50,269 nt of DNA from CAZEWZ01 sp964516765 (lineage in GTDB: Bacteria > Bacteroidota > Bacteroidia > Flavobacteriales > UBA7430). Every line of letters starts with the position of its first letter. The first letter of the stretch is position 1. The translations under genes and the position numbers were made by a program. Under the pieces are notes generated by a model. That model was not told the DNA's origin. It searched no databases and saw nothing but the letters and a program-made list of their open reading frames with translations. The stretch spans positions 1 to 50,269 of the forward strand of contig CAZEWZ010000012.1 of the NCBI GenBank assembly GCA_964516765.1. The letters run 5' to 3'. This document shows positions 34,860 to 43,922 of this stretch, in pieces.

Positions 34860-36137
34860 ATGGAAAATAGATTTGAACATCATTTATACGAATGGCTTCT
34901 AAGTATTGGAGTTCCAGAAGGTATTTCTCATCAACTTCAGTTCATTTTAGAACTACTAATCCTTTTTATATTATGTTATTTGGCTGATCGTTTAGCTAAA
35001 AAGCTTTTTGTTAGAGCATTGAGTTCTCTCATAAAAAAAACCAAATTTCTTTGGGATGATGTGCTCCTTGAAAATAAAGTTTTTGATCGCTTAGCTCATT
35101 TAGCGCCGGCATTAGTTATTCAATTTACAGCTTCTTTTGTGTTTGCCGATTTTAAGGATTTCATTCCATTTCTAATTAGAATGACTGATGCATATATGTT
35201 TGCAGTTGCTCTTATGGTTGTCATATCTATTTTTAACACTTTGGATCATTATTTCAAGAAAATTGATGGTTTAAAAGACAAGCCAACTGATTCTTATTTT
35301 CAATTAGCTCGACTAGTCAGTTATTTTATCGGTGGTGTGTTAGTTATTGCTAAAGTATTTGACAAAGATCCAGAAGGAATTCTAACTGCAATGGGTGCTC
35401 TTACTGCTGTTTCCATGTTAGTTTTTAAAGACACTATTCTTGGCTTTGTTGCTTCGATACAACTTTCAGCTAATGACATGATCCGTGTTGGAGATTGGGT
35501 TTCTATTCCTAAATATGGTGCAGATGGAGATGTCATAAAAATTACATTAAATACGGTTAAGGTTCAGAATTGGGATAAAACTATTTCTACTATTCCGACT
35601 TATTCATTTGTTTCAGATTCCTTTAAAAATTGGAGAGGAATGGCGGATGCAGGTGGTCGTAGAATAAAACGATCAGTTGTTATAAAGTCTGGATCCATTA
35701 AGTTTTGTTCTGCTCAGATGATCATTAGGTTTAAAAAACTTCACTTAATAAGTGATTATATAACTAATAAAGAAAAAGAGATTGTGACCTTTAATGACAA
35801 TCAATCTATTGATAAATCTATTCTGACTAATGGCCGTCATTTAACCAATATAGGAGTTTTTCGTACCTATTCTCACAATTATATTTCTTCACTAAAAACA
35901 ATTCATCCTGATTTAACTTGTATGGTACTTCAGAAACAAGGAAATGAATATGGCGTTCCTTTGGAAATATATTGTTTCACTAAAACTACTGACTGGGAAG
36001 AATATGAAGCTGTTCAGGGGGATATATTTGATCATTTATATGCTTCTGCTAAAGAATTTGAATTGGAAATTTTCCAATATCCATCTGGTGGGGATTTACA
36101 AAAACTTCCCCCCCTAAACATTAAACAACTCGAATGA
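34860..36137 (+). CDS. Mechanosensitive ion channel, MscS family (YbdG-like)
   Basis: 425 residues, close to E. coli YbdG (415). About five hydrophobic segments precede the pore-lining helix and beta domain (MGALTAVSMLVFKDTILGF; SANDMIRVGDWVSIPKYGADGDVIKITLNTVKVQNWD; TIPTYSFVSDSFKNW). The phrase FLWDDVLLENKVFDRLAHLAPA is typical of the YbdG-like branch. It gates under membrane tension and protects against osmotic shock. Its TGA overlaps the ATG of the helicase gene by four bases (ATGA), a sign of translational coupling with RNA-related genes. Confidence 0.9.
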   Translation: MENRFEHHLYEWLLSIGVPEGISHQLQFILELLILFILCYLADRLAKKLFVRALSSLIKKTKFLWDDVLLENKVFDRLAHLAPALVIQFTASFVFADFKDFIPFLIRMTDAYMFAVALMVVISIFNTLDHYFKKIDGLKDKPTDSYFQLARLVSYFIGGVLVIAKVFDKDPEGILTAMGALTAVSMLVFKDTILGFVASIQLSANDMIRVGDWVSIPKYGADGDVIKITLNTVKVQNWDKTISTIPTYSFVSDSFKNWRGMADAGGRRIKRSVVIKSGSIKFCSAQMIIRFKKLHLISDYITNKEKEIVTFNDNQSIDKSILTNGRHLTNIGVFRTYSHNYISSLKTIHPDLTCMVLQKQGNEYGVPLEIYCFTKTTDWEEYEAVQGDIFDHLYASAKEFELEIFQYPSGGDLQKLPPLNIKQLE

Positions 36138-37489
36138 ATTCATTTGATCAATTCGCTTTAACCAAGTCTTTAAGAAGTTCTATTTTTGAATTGAATCTTA
36201 TTGAACCTACCCCTATTCAATTAGAATCATTTTCTGTACTTCGATCTGGAGTGGATATGGTGGGAATTGCACAGACAGGTACAGGAAAAACTATTGCTTA
36301 TTTACTTCCAATTTTACAGGATTTAAAATATTCAAAATCTAACAACCCCAGAGTAATGATTTTGGTTCCGACTCGAGAACTTGTTCTACAAGTTGTAAAC
36401 CAAGTCAATAGATTATCAAAGTATATGCATATTAGAGTCCTTGGTCTTTATGGTGGCACTAATATTAATACCCAAAAAGATGCTTGCTCTCATGGAGTAG
36501 ATTTGATAGTAGCTACTCCAGGTAGGTTATATGACTTGGCGGCTTGTAGAGCTCTTCAATTAAAAAGCATCAAACAACTTGTTATAGATGAAGTAGATAT
36601 TATGATGGATCTCGGATTTAGAAGTCAGTTGGCTAATATTTTTTCACTCTTATCAGAACGAAGACAAAATATTATGTTTTCAGCAACCATGACAGAGGAG
36701 GTTGATGATTTAATAGATGGATATTTTATTAAACCAAAGAAAATTTCTATTGCTTTAAGTGGGACTCCATTATCCAATATAAGCCAATCTTGTTATGCGG
36801 TGCCAAATTTCTTTACCAAACTAAATTTGCTCAAACATCTGCTCTCGGATAGTGAAAACTTAATCAAAATATTGATTTTTGTATCTAATAAAAAGCATGC
36901 AGACCTAGTTTTTGAGTTCCTTCAGGAAGACTTTGGTAATGAACTTTGTGTGATTCATTCCAATAAAACTCAGAACTATCGAATTCGATCGATTCAACAA
37001 TTTGATCAAGGAATCAATCGTATCTTAATTTCTACTGATGTAATGGCACGTGGATTAGATTTAAGTAAAATTAGTCATGTAATTAATTTCAATACTCCAT
37101 TATATCCTGAGAATTACATGCATCGTATTGGTCGAACTGGGAGAGCAAAAGAAAAAGGACATTCCATATTGTTATATTCTCCCAAAGAAATATTAGCTAA
37201 ACAAGCTATAGAAACTCTTATGAATTTACAAATTCCTGAAACTCTTTTCCCTATGGACATTGAGATATCTCAACAGCTTCTTCCTGAAGAAAGAGATAGT
37301 CCAAAAATCAGTAAAAATAGAAATACAGAGACAACTGAAAGAAATGATGGCTTTCATGAAAAGAAAGAGAAGAATAATAAAAGCAATACTGGTGGTTCGT
37401 ATCGTGCTAAGTTGGCAAATAAATATAAAAAGTCCCAAACTAAGGGAGATATTTTTGCGAACCGTCGTAGTAAAAATTATCGGAAATAA
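36134..37489 (+). CDS. DEAD-box family RNA helicase
   Basis: 451 residues. Helicase motifs in order: Q motif (PTPIQLESF), I A-Q-T-G-T-G-K-T, Ia PTRELVLQV, Ib ATPGRLYDL, II D-E-V-D rather than D-E-A-D, III S-A-T, IV ILIFVSNKKHA, V STDVMARGLDL, VI HRIGRTGRAKEKG. A Lys/Arg/Asn-rich tail (about 395-451) probably binds RNA. It unwinds RNA duplexes with ATP, in ribosome assembly or cold adaptation by analogy. It overlaps mscS by four bases and trmL by one (TAATG), so the three genes are tightly coupled. Confidence 0.94.
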   Translation: MNSFDQFALTKSLRSSIFELNLIEPTPIQLESFSVLRSGVDMVGIAQTGTGKTIAYLLPILQDLKYSKSNNPRVMILVPTRELVLQVVNQVNRLSKYMHIRVLGLYGGTNINTQKDACSHGVDLIVATPGRLYDLAACRALQLKSIKQLVIDEVDIMMDLGFRSQLANIFSLLSERRQNIMFSATMTEEVDDLIDGYFIKPKKISIALSGTPLSNISQSCYAVPNFFTKLNLLKHLLSDSENLIKILIFVSNKKHADLVFEFLQEDFGNELCVIHSNKTQNYRIRSIQQFDQGINRILISTDVMARGLDLSKISHVINFNTPLYPENYMHRIGRTGRAKEKGHSILLYSPKEILAKQAIETLMNLQIPETLFPMDIEISQQLLPEERDSPKISKNRNTETTERNDGFHEKKEKNNKSNTGGSYRAKLANKYKKSQTKGDIFANRRSKNYRK

Positions 37490-37944
37490 TGGCGTTAAAT
37501 ATTGTTCTTTTTGAGCCTGAGATTCCAAATAACACTGGTAATATTGGCCGTTTAAGTCTTGCTACTGGGTCAGTTTTACATTTGGTTAAACCTTATGGAT
37601 TTGAAATTAATGATGCTCGACTTAAACGTGCGGGACTTGACTATTGGAAGCATATTTCTATATATGAATATGACAGTATCGAGGATTTTTACTGCCAACA
37701 TATTGATGCTAAAATGGTTTACTTTTCAAGTAATGGAATAAAAAGTTTTTGGAAAATTAATTTTGTAGACAATCTATTTCTAATTTTCGGAAAAGAGTCT
37801 CTAGGTCTGTCAAAATCTATTATCCAAAAAAACAAGAATGAAACATATCAAATCCCATTATTTAGTAATCATATTAGAAGTTTAAATATTTCAAATTCCG
37901 TTGGTATAGTTGTTTATGAGGGTCTAAGACAAATCAATAAATAG
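37489..37944 (+). CDS. trmL: tRNA (cytidine(34)-2'-O)-methyltransferase, TrmL-like
   Basis: 151 residues, the normal size. The SPOUT (trefoil knot) methyltransferase motifs are clear: FEPEIPNNTGNIGRLSLATG, LVKPYGFEINDARLKRAGLDYW, LIFGKESLGLS, and the C-terminal knot IPLFSNHIRSLNISNSVGIV. It 2'-O-methylates the wobble base of tRNA-Leu isoacceptors using S-adenosylmethionine. It is the last gene of the mscS-helicase-trmL unit, and its ATG overlaps the helicase stop by one base. Confidence 0.93.
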   Translation: MALNIVLFEPEIPNNTGNIGRLSLATGSVLHLVKPYGFEINDARLKRAGLDYWKHISIYEYDSIEDFYCQHIDAKMVYFSSNGIKSFWKINFVDNLFLIFGKESLGLSKSIIQKNKNETYQIPLFSNHIRSLNISNSVGIVVYEGLRQINK

Positions 37945-38186
37945 CTTAGTATTATTAACACATTTATTGTTCGACTATCTGTATTTCACCAAACATAACT
38001 ATACACATAAAACTTATTTGAATAATATTTAGGACTTACAGAAGAATCGAAAAATGTTTTTTTTCTATCAAAACTGATCTAATTATGATTAAGCATTAGA
38101 AATAGTATTTTTTTTATAATTGTTGAAGTTTTTGAGGCTAAAAAATTACTTTTACATTACTTGATAATTTTATTATTTCGTCCCTT

Positions 38187-41100
38187 ATGTTTCTAATATA
38201 CGATACTGAAACTACCGGTTTACCTAAAAACTTTTCAGCACCGGTAAGTGATTCTGAAAACTGGCCTCGACTGGTTCAAATAGCTTGGCAACTTCATAAT
38301 GATATGGGGAAGCTTATTGAAGTAAAAAACTTCATTATTTGTCCTGATGGATTTACTATTCCTTTTAATGCCGAAAAAATACATGGTATTTCCACTAAAA
38401 GAGCTCTAGAAAAGGGTGCACTTTTAAGCTATGTTCTTACAGAATTCAATAAGGCAATTGAGCAAGCTAAGTTTATTGTTGGGCACAACATTATTTTTGA
38501 TGTTAACATTGTAGGAGCTGAACTCTTTAGAATTGGAATGGAATCTTCTCTAATGGAATCTGCGACTATTGACACAAAAGATGAGGGAACTAATTATTGT
38601 GCTATTCCGGGTGGGCGTGGAAGTAATTTTAAGTGGCCTACATTGACTGAACTTCATTCAAAATTATTTAATAATGGCTTCGATTTAGCTCATAATGCAT
38701 CCGCTGATGTAGAAGCTACAACCCGATGTTTTTTAGAATTAATACGGCTAAGGATAATATCTTCCGAGCGTTTGGGTTTTGAAATAGATTATTCTAATAA
38801 GTTCAATAGTGAAAATCCAAAATCTATTAAATTACTTGGCTTAAATATTGAACCCTATTCTCCACAAATTTCTTCTGAATCATCTATGGCGGATTATTCT
38901 GAAAGTGAACTGATTAAAGTAAAGGAAAATTCAGGAGATCTACTTCAAGCTGATTATTGTCACCTTCATTGCCATTCATCGTATTCCATACTTCAAGCAT
39001 CTTCGACTATTCCAGAAATGATTGCTCTGGCCGTAAAGCAAAAAATGCCGGCCCTTGCATTAACTGATACTGGGAATCTATATGCTGCATTCAAATTCGT
39101 TCGTGAAGCTATTAAAAATGATATTAAACCTATTTTAGGTTGTGAACTTTATTTAACAGCTGATCATAAAATTCGTAAATTCACTAAAGACAATCCTGAC
39201 CGAAGGTCCACAATTGTATTGTTAGCTAAAAATAGAGAGGGATACCATAATTTATCTAAGTTAAGTTCTCAAGCTTTTATTGATGGGCTCTATGCAGGGT
39301 GTCCGAGGATTGATAAAACACTTTTAAAAACCTATAAAAATGGTTTAATTGCCACCACTGGTGGTCTAACAGCTGAAATACCTAATCTTATTTTGAATTT
39401 CGGTGAAACCCAAGCTGAAGAAGCTTTTAAGTGGTGGTATCAAGAATTTGGTTCTGACTTTTATGTTGAATTGATGCGTCATGGATTGGAAGAAGAAAAT
39501 CATGTGAATCAAGTGCTATTAAAATTCGCACATAAATACAAAGTCAAATATTTTGCTTCTAACAATGTCTATTATACTAAAAAAGACCAGTCTATTTCTC
39601 ATGATATTCTCCTTTGCGTAAAGGATGGTGTTTTAAAAGAAACACCTATTGGAAAGGGAAGAGGATTTCGTTTTGGATTTCCAAATGATGAGTTTTATTT
39701 TAAATCACAGTCCCAGATGAAGGAGCTTTTTAATGATCTTCCCGATTCCATCATAAATATTCAAGAAATTATTGACAAGGTCGAAGTTTATGATTTAAAA
39801 AGAGATGTGTTATTGCCAGCATTTGATATTCCAGATAAATTTATTAATTCAAAAGATATAGAAGATCGTGGGAAGAGAGGTGAGAACGAGTATTTACGAT
39901 ATCTTACTTATATTGGCGCAAAACGACGTTATGGAGAAATTTCGGAGGTTATTAAAGAAAGGTTAGATTTTGAACTATCTACTATTGAGAAAACTGGCTA
40001 TCCAGGATATTTTCTTATCGTACAAGATTTTACTACTGAAGCAAGAAAAATGGGAGTATCTGTTGGGCCTGGGAGAGGTTCAGCTGCAGGTTCTGCAGTT
40101 GCATACTGTATAGGAATCACTAATGTTGACCCAATTGCATATAATTTATTATTTGAAAGATTTCTAAACCCTGACCGAATTTCACTACCAGATATCGATA
40201 TTGATTTTGATGATGAAGGTCGCAGTAAAATTATAGATTTTGTCGTCAATAAATATGGAGAAAGTCAGGTGGCTCAAATTATTACTTATGGAACTATGGC
40301 CGCAAAATCTTCTATTCGAGATGCTGCTAGAGTGATGAATCTTCCCCTTTATGAGGCGGATCGTATAGCAAAGTTAGTACCTGACATCTCTCTTAATAAA
40401 TTATTTTCCCTTTCGGAAGAAGAGCTAAAAGATAAATTGAATGCTGACCAAATGCAAATGGCAATTCAATTAAAAAGTATTGCTAAGGGCAGTGATCTTT
40501 CTGCAGAAACGCTTAATCAAGCTATTGCTATTGAAGGTTCAGTTCGTAATATAGGTGTCCACGCTTGTGGCGTAATTATTACACCTACTGATATTAGAGA
40601 GTATGTTCCTATGGCAACAGCCAAAGATTCTAGACTTCTTGTCACTCAATTTGATAATTCTGTTGTAGAAGATGCTGGTTTGCTGAAAATGGATTTTCTT
40701 GGACTAAAAACATTGAGCATAATTAAGGACTCCATATCTCTAATCAAGGAGAAAAATGGAGTGACTATCGATGAAGATCAAATTCCTCTCGATGACAAAT
40801 TGACTTATCAACTATATCAAAGAGGTTCTACTAATGGAACTTTTCAGTTTGAATCGCCTGGAATGCAAAAGCATCTTAGGGCTCTGAAACCTGATAAATT
40901 TGATGATTTAATTGCAATGAATGCACTTTATCGTCCTGGTCCTTTAGAGTATATTCCTAATTTTATTTCCAGAAAACATGGTAGAGAAGAGATCTCGTAT
41001 GATCTTGATGGAATGGAGGAGTATTTATCAGAGACCTATGGTATTACCGTTTACCAAGAACAAGTAATGTTGCTCTCACAAAAGTTAGCAGGCTTTTCTA

Positions 41101-42491
41101 AAGGAGATGCTGATATGCTGAGAAAAGCAATGGGAAAAAAGATATTCTCCTTACTAGAAAAAATGAAACCCCAATTTATTGAGGGCTGTGAGAAAAATGG
41201 TCACAATTCTGAGATTGCAGAAAAAGTATGGAAGGATTGGGAATCTTTTGCTGCTTATGCTTTTAATAAGTCTCATTCAACTTGTTATTCTGTAGTAGCT
41301 TTTCATACAGCTTACTTAAAAGCTCATTATCCTGCTGAATACATGGCATCTGTCCTAACGCATAACATGAACGACATAAAAAAAGTCACTTTTTTTATGG
41401 AAGAATGCAAACGAATGAAATTAAAGGTGTTAGGGCCTGATATTAATGAATCAGCTTATAAATTTAATGTTAATGTTGAGGGACAAATTAGATTTGGTTT
41501 AGGTGCCATTAAAGGCGTTGGAGAGGGAGCGGTTGAGAACATCCTCAAGGAGAGAGTTGAAAATGGATTTTTCAACAGCATATACTCGGTAACTAAAAGA
41601 GTTGAGTTGCGATCTGTAAATAAACGAACACTAGAGAATTTAGCTTTGGCTGGTGCTTTTGATTCATTCGATATGGAGCATAGAGCGCAATATTTTCACG
41701 AAATAAAAGATGGATACAGTTTTCTTAATAAAGCCATTCGATATGGTAATGCATATCAAGAAAGTTTGGATGCTCCTCCGAATTTATTTGGAAGCATAGA
41801 TGGAGTTGAGTTACCTGAACCTCCAGTCCCATTTTGTGAGCCATGGGAAAGATTAGATTTATTAGCTAGAGAAAAGCAAGTAGTTGGTATATATATATCT
41901 GGTCATCCGTTAGATGATTTTTCTTTTGAGATTAAAAATCATTGCAATCATACAGTTGAAAACTTCAAAGATCTTGAACCTTTATTAAATAAGGATCTTA
42001 CTTTTGCTGGTATTATCTCAGATGTGCAACATAAAATTGATAAAAATGGAAATCCATATGGTTCCTTTTTTATAGAAGACTTTACAGATTCAAAGGAGTT
42101 CATGGTGTTTAGAGATGACTATCTAAAGTTTAAGATGATGATGGTTCAAGGTGCTTTCGTGTATGTTAAAGCTCGTGTTCAAAAAAGACCTTGGAATGAC
42201 CAATTAGAAATTAAATTATCAGCACTCAGCTTATTGTCTGACGTCCTTGAAAATTTAACTAAGAGTATCACTATTCGTATAAACCTATTTGAGATAGAGA
42301 AATCATTTTCCGATTCACTTAAAGATATATTAGATAGGCATAAGGGCAAACATATTCTAAAGCTTAATGTATACGATCCTGATGCATCTATATCTGTTTC
42401 GATGGTTTCTAGAACTTTTAAAGTTGCAATTTCAAAAGAACTAATTGAAGAACTAAAAGAACTAACAGATTTACAATACAAAATAAATTAA
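38187..42491 (+). CDS. dnaE: DNA polymerase III alpha subunit fused to an N-terminal DnaQ-like exonuclease
   Basis: 1,434 residues, against 1,160 for E. coli DnaE. Residues 1-190 are a DEDDh 3'-5' exonuclease: D6/E8 (YDTETTGLP), D105 (GHNIIFDVN), H169 and D174 (AHNASADVEATT). After a linker the PHP domain starts at 258 (CHLHCHS). It has lost later metal ligands: T-D-H-G reads T-D-T-G (293-296) and N-D-x-H-Y reads N-N-V-Y-Y (459-463). The polymerase core is intact (GPGRGSAAGSAVAYCIG at 627-643; PDIDIDF at 668-674; ALYRPGPLEYIPNFISRKHG), followed by helix-hairpin-helix and OB domains. It is the replicative polymerase with proofreading built in. trxA follows after 70 bases. Confidence 0.96.
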   Translation: MFLIYDTETTGLPKNFSAPVSDSENWPRLVQIAWQLHNDMGKLIEVKNFIICPDGFTIPFNAEKIHGISTKRALEKGALLSYVLTEFNKAIEQAKFIVGHNIIFDVNIVGAELFRIGMESSLMESATIDTKDEGTNYCAIPGGRGSNFKWPTLTELHSKLFNNGFDLAHNASADVEATTRCFLELIRLRIISSERLGFEIDYSNKFNSENPKSIKLLGLNIEPYSPQISSESSMADYSESELIKVKENSGDLLQADYCHLHCHSSYSILQASSTIPEMIALAVKQKMPALALTDTGNLYAAFKFVREAIKNDIKPILGCELYLTADHKIRKFTKDNPDRRSTIVLLAKNREGYHNLSKLSSQAFIDGLYAGCPRIDKTLLKTYKNGLIATTGGLTAEIPNLILNFGETQAEEAFKWWYQEFGSDFYVELMRHGLEEENHVNQVLLKFAHKYKVKYFASNNVYYTKKDQSISHDILLCVKDGVLKETPIGKGRGFRFGFPNDEFYFKSQSQMKELFNDLPDSIINIQEIIDKVEVYDLKRDVLLPAFDIPDKFINSKDIEDRGKRGENEYLRYLTYIGAKRRYGEISEVIKERLDFELSTIEKTGYPGYFLIVQDFTTEARKMGVSVGPGRGSAAGSAVAYCIGITNVDPIAYNLLFERFLNPDRISLPDIDIDFDDEGRSKIIDFVVNKYGESQVAQIITYGTMAAKSSIRDAARVMNLPLYEADRIAKLVPDISLNKLFSLSEEELKDKLNADQMQMAIQLKSIAKGSDLSAETLNQAIAIEGSVRNIGVHACGVIITPTDIREYVPMATAKDSRLLVTQFDNSVVEDAGLLKMDFLGLKTLSIIKDSISLIKEKNGVTIDEDQIPLDDKLTYQLYQRGSTNGTFQFESPGMQKHLRALKPDKFDDLIAMNALYRPGPLEYIPNFISRKHGREEISYDLDGMEEYLSETYGITVYQEQVMLLSQKLAGFSKGDADMLRKAMGKKIFSLLEKMKPQFIEGCEKNGHNSEIAEKVWKDWESFAAYAFNKSHSTCYSVVAFHTAYLKAHYPAEYMASVLTHNMNDIKKVTFFMEECKRMKLKVLGPDINESAYKFNVNVEGQIRFGLGAIKGVGEGAVENILKERVENGFFNSIYSVTKRVELRSVNKRTLENLALAGAFDSFDMEHRAQYFHEIKDGYSFLNKAIRYGNAYQESLDAPPNLFGSIDGVELPEPPVPFCEPWERLDLLAREKQVVGIYISGHPLDDFSFEIKNHCNHTVENFKDLEPLLNKDLTFAGIISDVQHKIDKNGNPYGSFFIEDFTDSKEFMVFRDDYLKFKMMMVQGAFVYVKARVQKRPWNDQLEIKLSALSLLSDVLENLTKSITIRINLFEIEKSFSDSLKDILDRHKGKHILKLNVYDPDASISVSMVSRTFKVAISKELIEELKELTDLQYKIN

Positions 42492-42517
42492 ATGACCTGA
42501 TTGTTCTTCAAATTTTA

Positions 42518-42525
42518 TATTTTTG
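42518..42525 (+). promoter_or_regulatory. -7 box TATTTTTG of trxA
   Basis: TAnnTTTG on the plus strand, 36 bases before the trxA ATG, with a TTG at 42501-42503 (a short 14-base spacer). It suggests trxA can be transcribed apart from dnaE. Confidence 0.45.
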
Positions 42526-42561
42526 TAACGTTAAATTAAAAAAGTAAATAAAATTCAACAG

Positions 42562-42879
42562 ATGGCTTTAGAAATTACTACCCAAAATTTTGAAGAAATG
42601 GTCTTAAAATCAGATAAACCAGTATTGATTGATTTCTGGGCTGAATGGTGTGGACCTTGCAGAATGGTCGGTCCAATTGTGGATGATCTTCACGATGATT
42701 ATCAAGGAAAGGCTATCATTGGAAAAGTAAATGTAGATGAAGAACAAGAAGTTGCTGCGAAATATGGTATTCGAAATATTCCAACAATTCTTTTCTTTAA
42801 GAATGGTGAAATCGTTGATAAAAGTGTTGGGGTTGCTCCAAAAGCTGATCTTGCCAAAAAGATTGATGCACTAATATAA
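42562..42879 (+). CDS. trxA: Thioredoxin
   Basis: 105 residues, normal length, with no signal peptide, so cytoplasmic. The redox site is W-A-E-W-C-G-P-C-R-M near residue 32, preceded by VLIDFW and followed by the cis-Pro loop RNIPTILFF. It reduces protein disulfides, including ribonucleotide reductase, using thioredoxin reductase. It lies 70 bases after dnaE and is followed by a terminator that abuts the next gene. Confidence 0.97.
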   Translation: MALEITTQNFEEMVLKSDKPVLIDFWAEWCGPCRMVGPIVDDLHDDYQGKAIIGKVNVDEEQEVAAKYGIRNIPTILFFKNGEIVDKSVGVAPKADLAKKIDALI

Positions 42880-42900
42880 TCGCATTATCAATTATTTTAG

Positions 42901-42922
42901 AGGGGCTTAAGGCCCTTTTTTT
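42901..42922 (+). terminator. Terminator of trxA, touching the next start codon
   Basis: Stem AGGGGC (42901-42906) with GCCCTT (42912-42917, with a G-U pair), a 5-base loop and seven T ending at 42922. The ATG of the DUF58 gene begins at 42923. Confidence 0.75.
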
Positions 42923-43858
42923 ATGGGAGAATTTATTTCAAATAATAAAATTAAGGCTATTGAAAATCTTGATTTCTTTGCTAATCAAGTTGTAGAGGGC
43001 TTTATGACTGGTCTTCATAAAAGTCCTTATCATGGTTTTTCTGTCGAATTTGCAGAGCACAGATTATATAATTCAGGTGAAAGTACAAGACATATTGATT
43101 GGAAATTATTTGCCCGTACTGACAAGTTATTTGTAAAGAGATACGAAGAGGAAACAAATCTTCGATGTCAACTTGTGATTGATAGGTCTTCTTCCATGCA
43201 TTTCCCCGTTCAGAAAAAGTTAAACGCAGAAAGACCGAACAAAATTGGTTTCTCAATTCTTGCAGCCGCAGTATTAATGAATTTATTTAAGCGTCAAAGA
43301 GATGCCGTTGGACTATCTGTATATGGGGAAAAATTACTTACACATACTAGAACACTTACAAGTGCATCTCATCATAAAATGCTTTTGTCGGAGTTAGAAT
43401 CTTTAGCAAAACCTTACGATCATAATATCAATGAAGGCACATCAACGATTGAAAGTCTACATGAAATTTCAGATAGAATTCATCAACGTTCTCTTGTTGT
43501 AATATTTAGTGATTTATTCCATCATTCCTCAGATACTGATGCATTATTCTCAGCCTTACAGCATTTGAAATATAATAAGCATGAGGTGATTATTTTTCAT
43601 GTGGTAGACCGTAATCTAGAATTGAATTTCGATTTTGATTCAAGAATGCACAAGTTTATAGATCTTGAATCAGGGGATGAATTAAAGGTCAATCCTACAT
43701 ATTTAAAAGAGGCTTATGAGAAAGAAATGTTTGGTTTAGAGAGAGAATTGATAGAAAGGTGTGGCCAGGATAAAATTGATTTTGTTCCTGTAGATTGTTC
43801 AAAGGGTTTTGAACCCGTACTATTGGCCTACTTATTAAAGCGAAAAAAATTATTTTAA
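42923..43858 (+). CDS. DUF58 domain protein
   Basis: 311 residues, no membrane segment. The core has the DUF58 signature GLHKSPYHGFSVEFAEHRLYNSGE, then HIDWKLFARTDKLFVKRYEEE, and a VWA-like fold with a MIDAS-type D-R-S-S-S-M (LVIDRSSSMHF) and VVIFSDLFHH. Such proteins usually work with MoxR-type ATPases in assembling or activating other complexes, but no MoxR gene is adjacent. The start is fixed because an in-frame stop lies 15 bases upstream; the ATG follows directly on a terminator T-run, so no ribosome-binding site is visible. Role unknown. Confidence 0.87.
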   Translation: MGEFISNNKIKAIENLDFFANQVVEGFMTGLHKSPYHGFSVEFAEHRLYNSGESTRHIDWKLFARTDKLFVKRYEEETNLRCQLVIDRSSSMHFPVQKKLNAERPNKIGFSILAAAVLMNLFKRQRDAVGLSVYGEKLLTHTRTLTSASHHKMLLSELESLAKPYDHNINEGTSTIESLHEISDRIHQRSLVVIFSDLFHHSSDTDALFSALQHLKYNKHEVIIFHVVDRNLELNFDFDSRMHKFIDLESGDELKVNPTYLKEAYEKEMFGLERELIERCGQDKIDFVPVDCSKGFEPVLLAYLLKRKKLF

Positions 43859-43922
43859 TATGTGTAAAGAGATAATTATTTTTCTTCGATGCTTTTAAAA
43901 AATGCAGATATCTGTTACTTAT

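Noticed and set aside
37226..37528. Minus- and plus-strand frames over the end of the helicase and start of trmL
   Set aside because: They overlap two clearly recognised genes and arise from the Lys/Asn-rich, low-complexity helicase tail.
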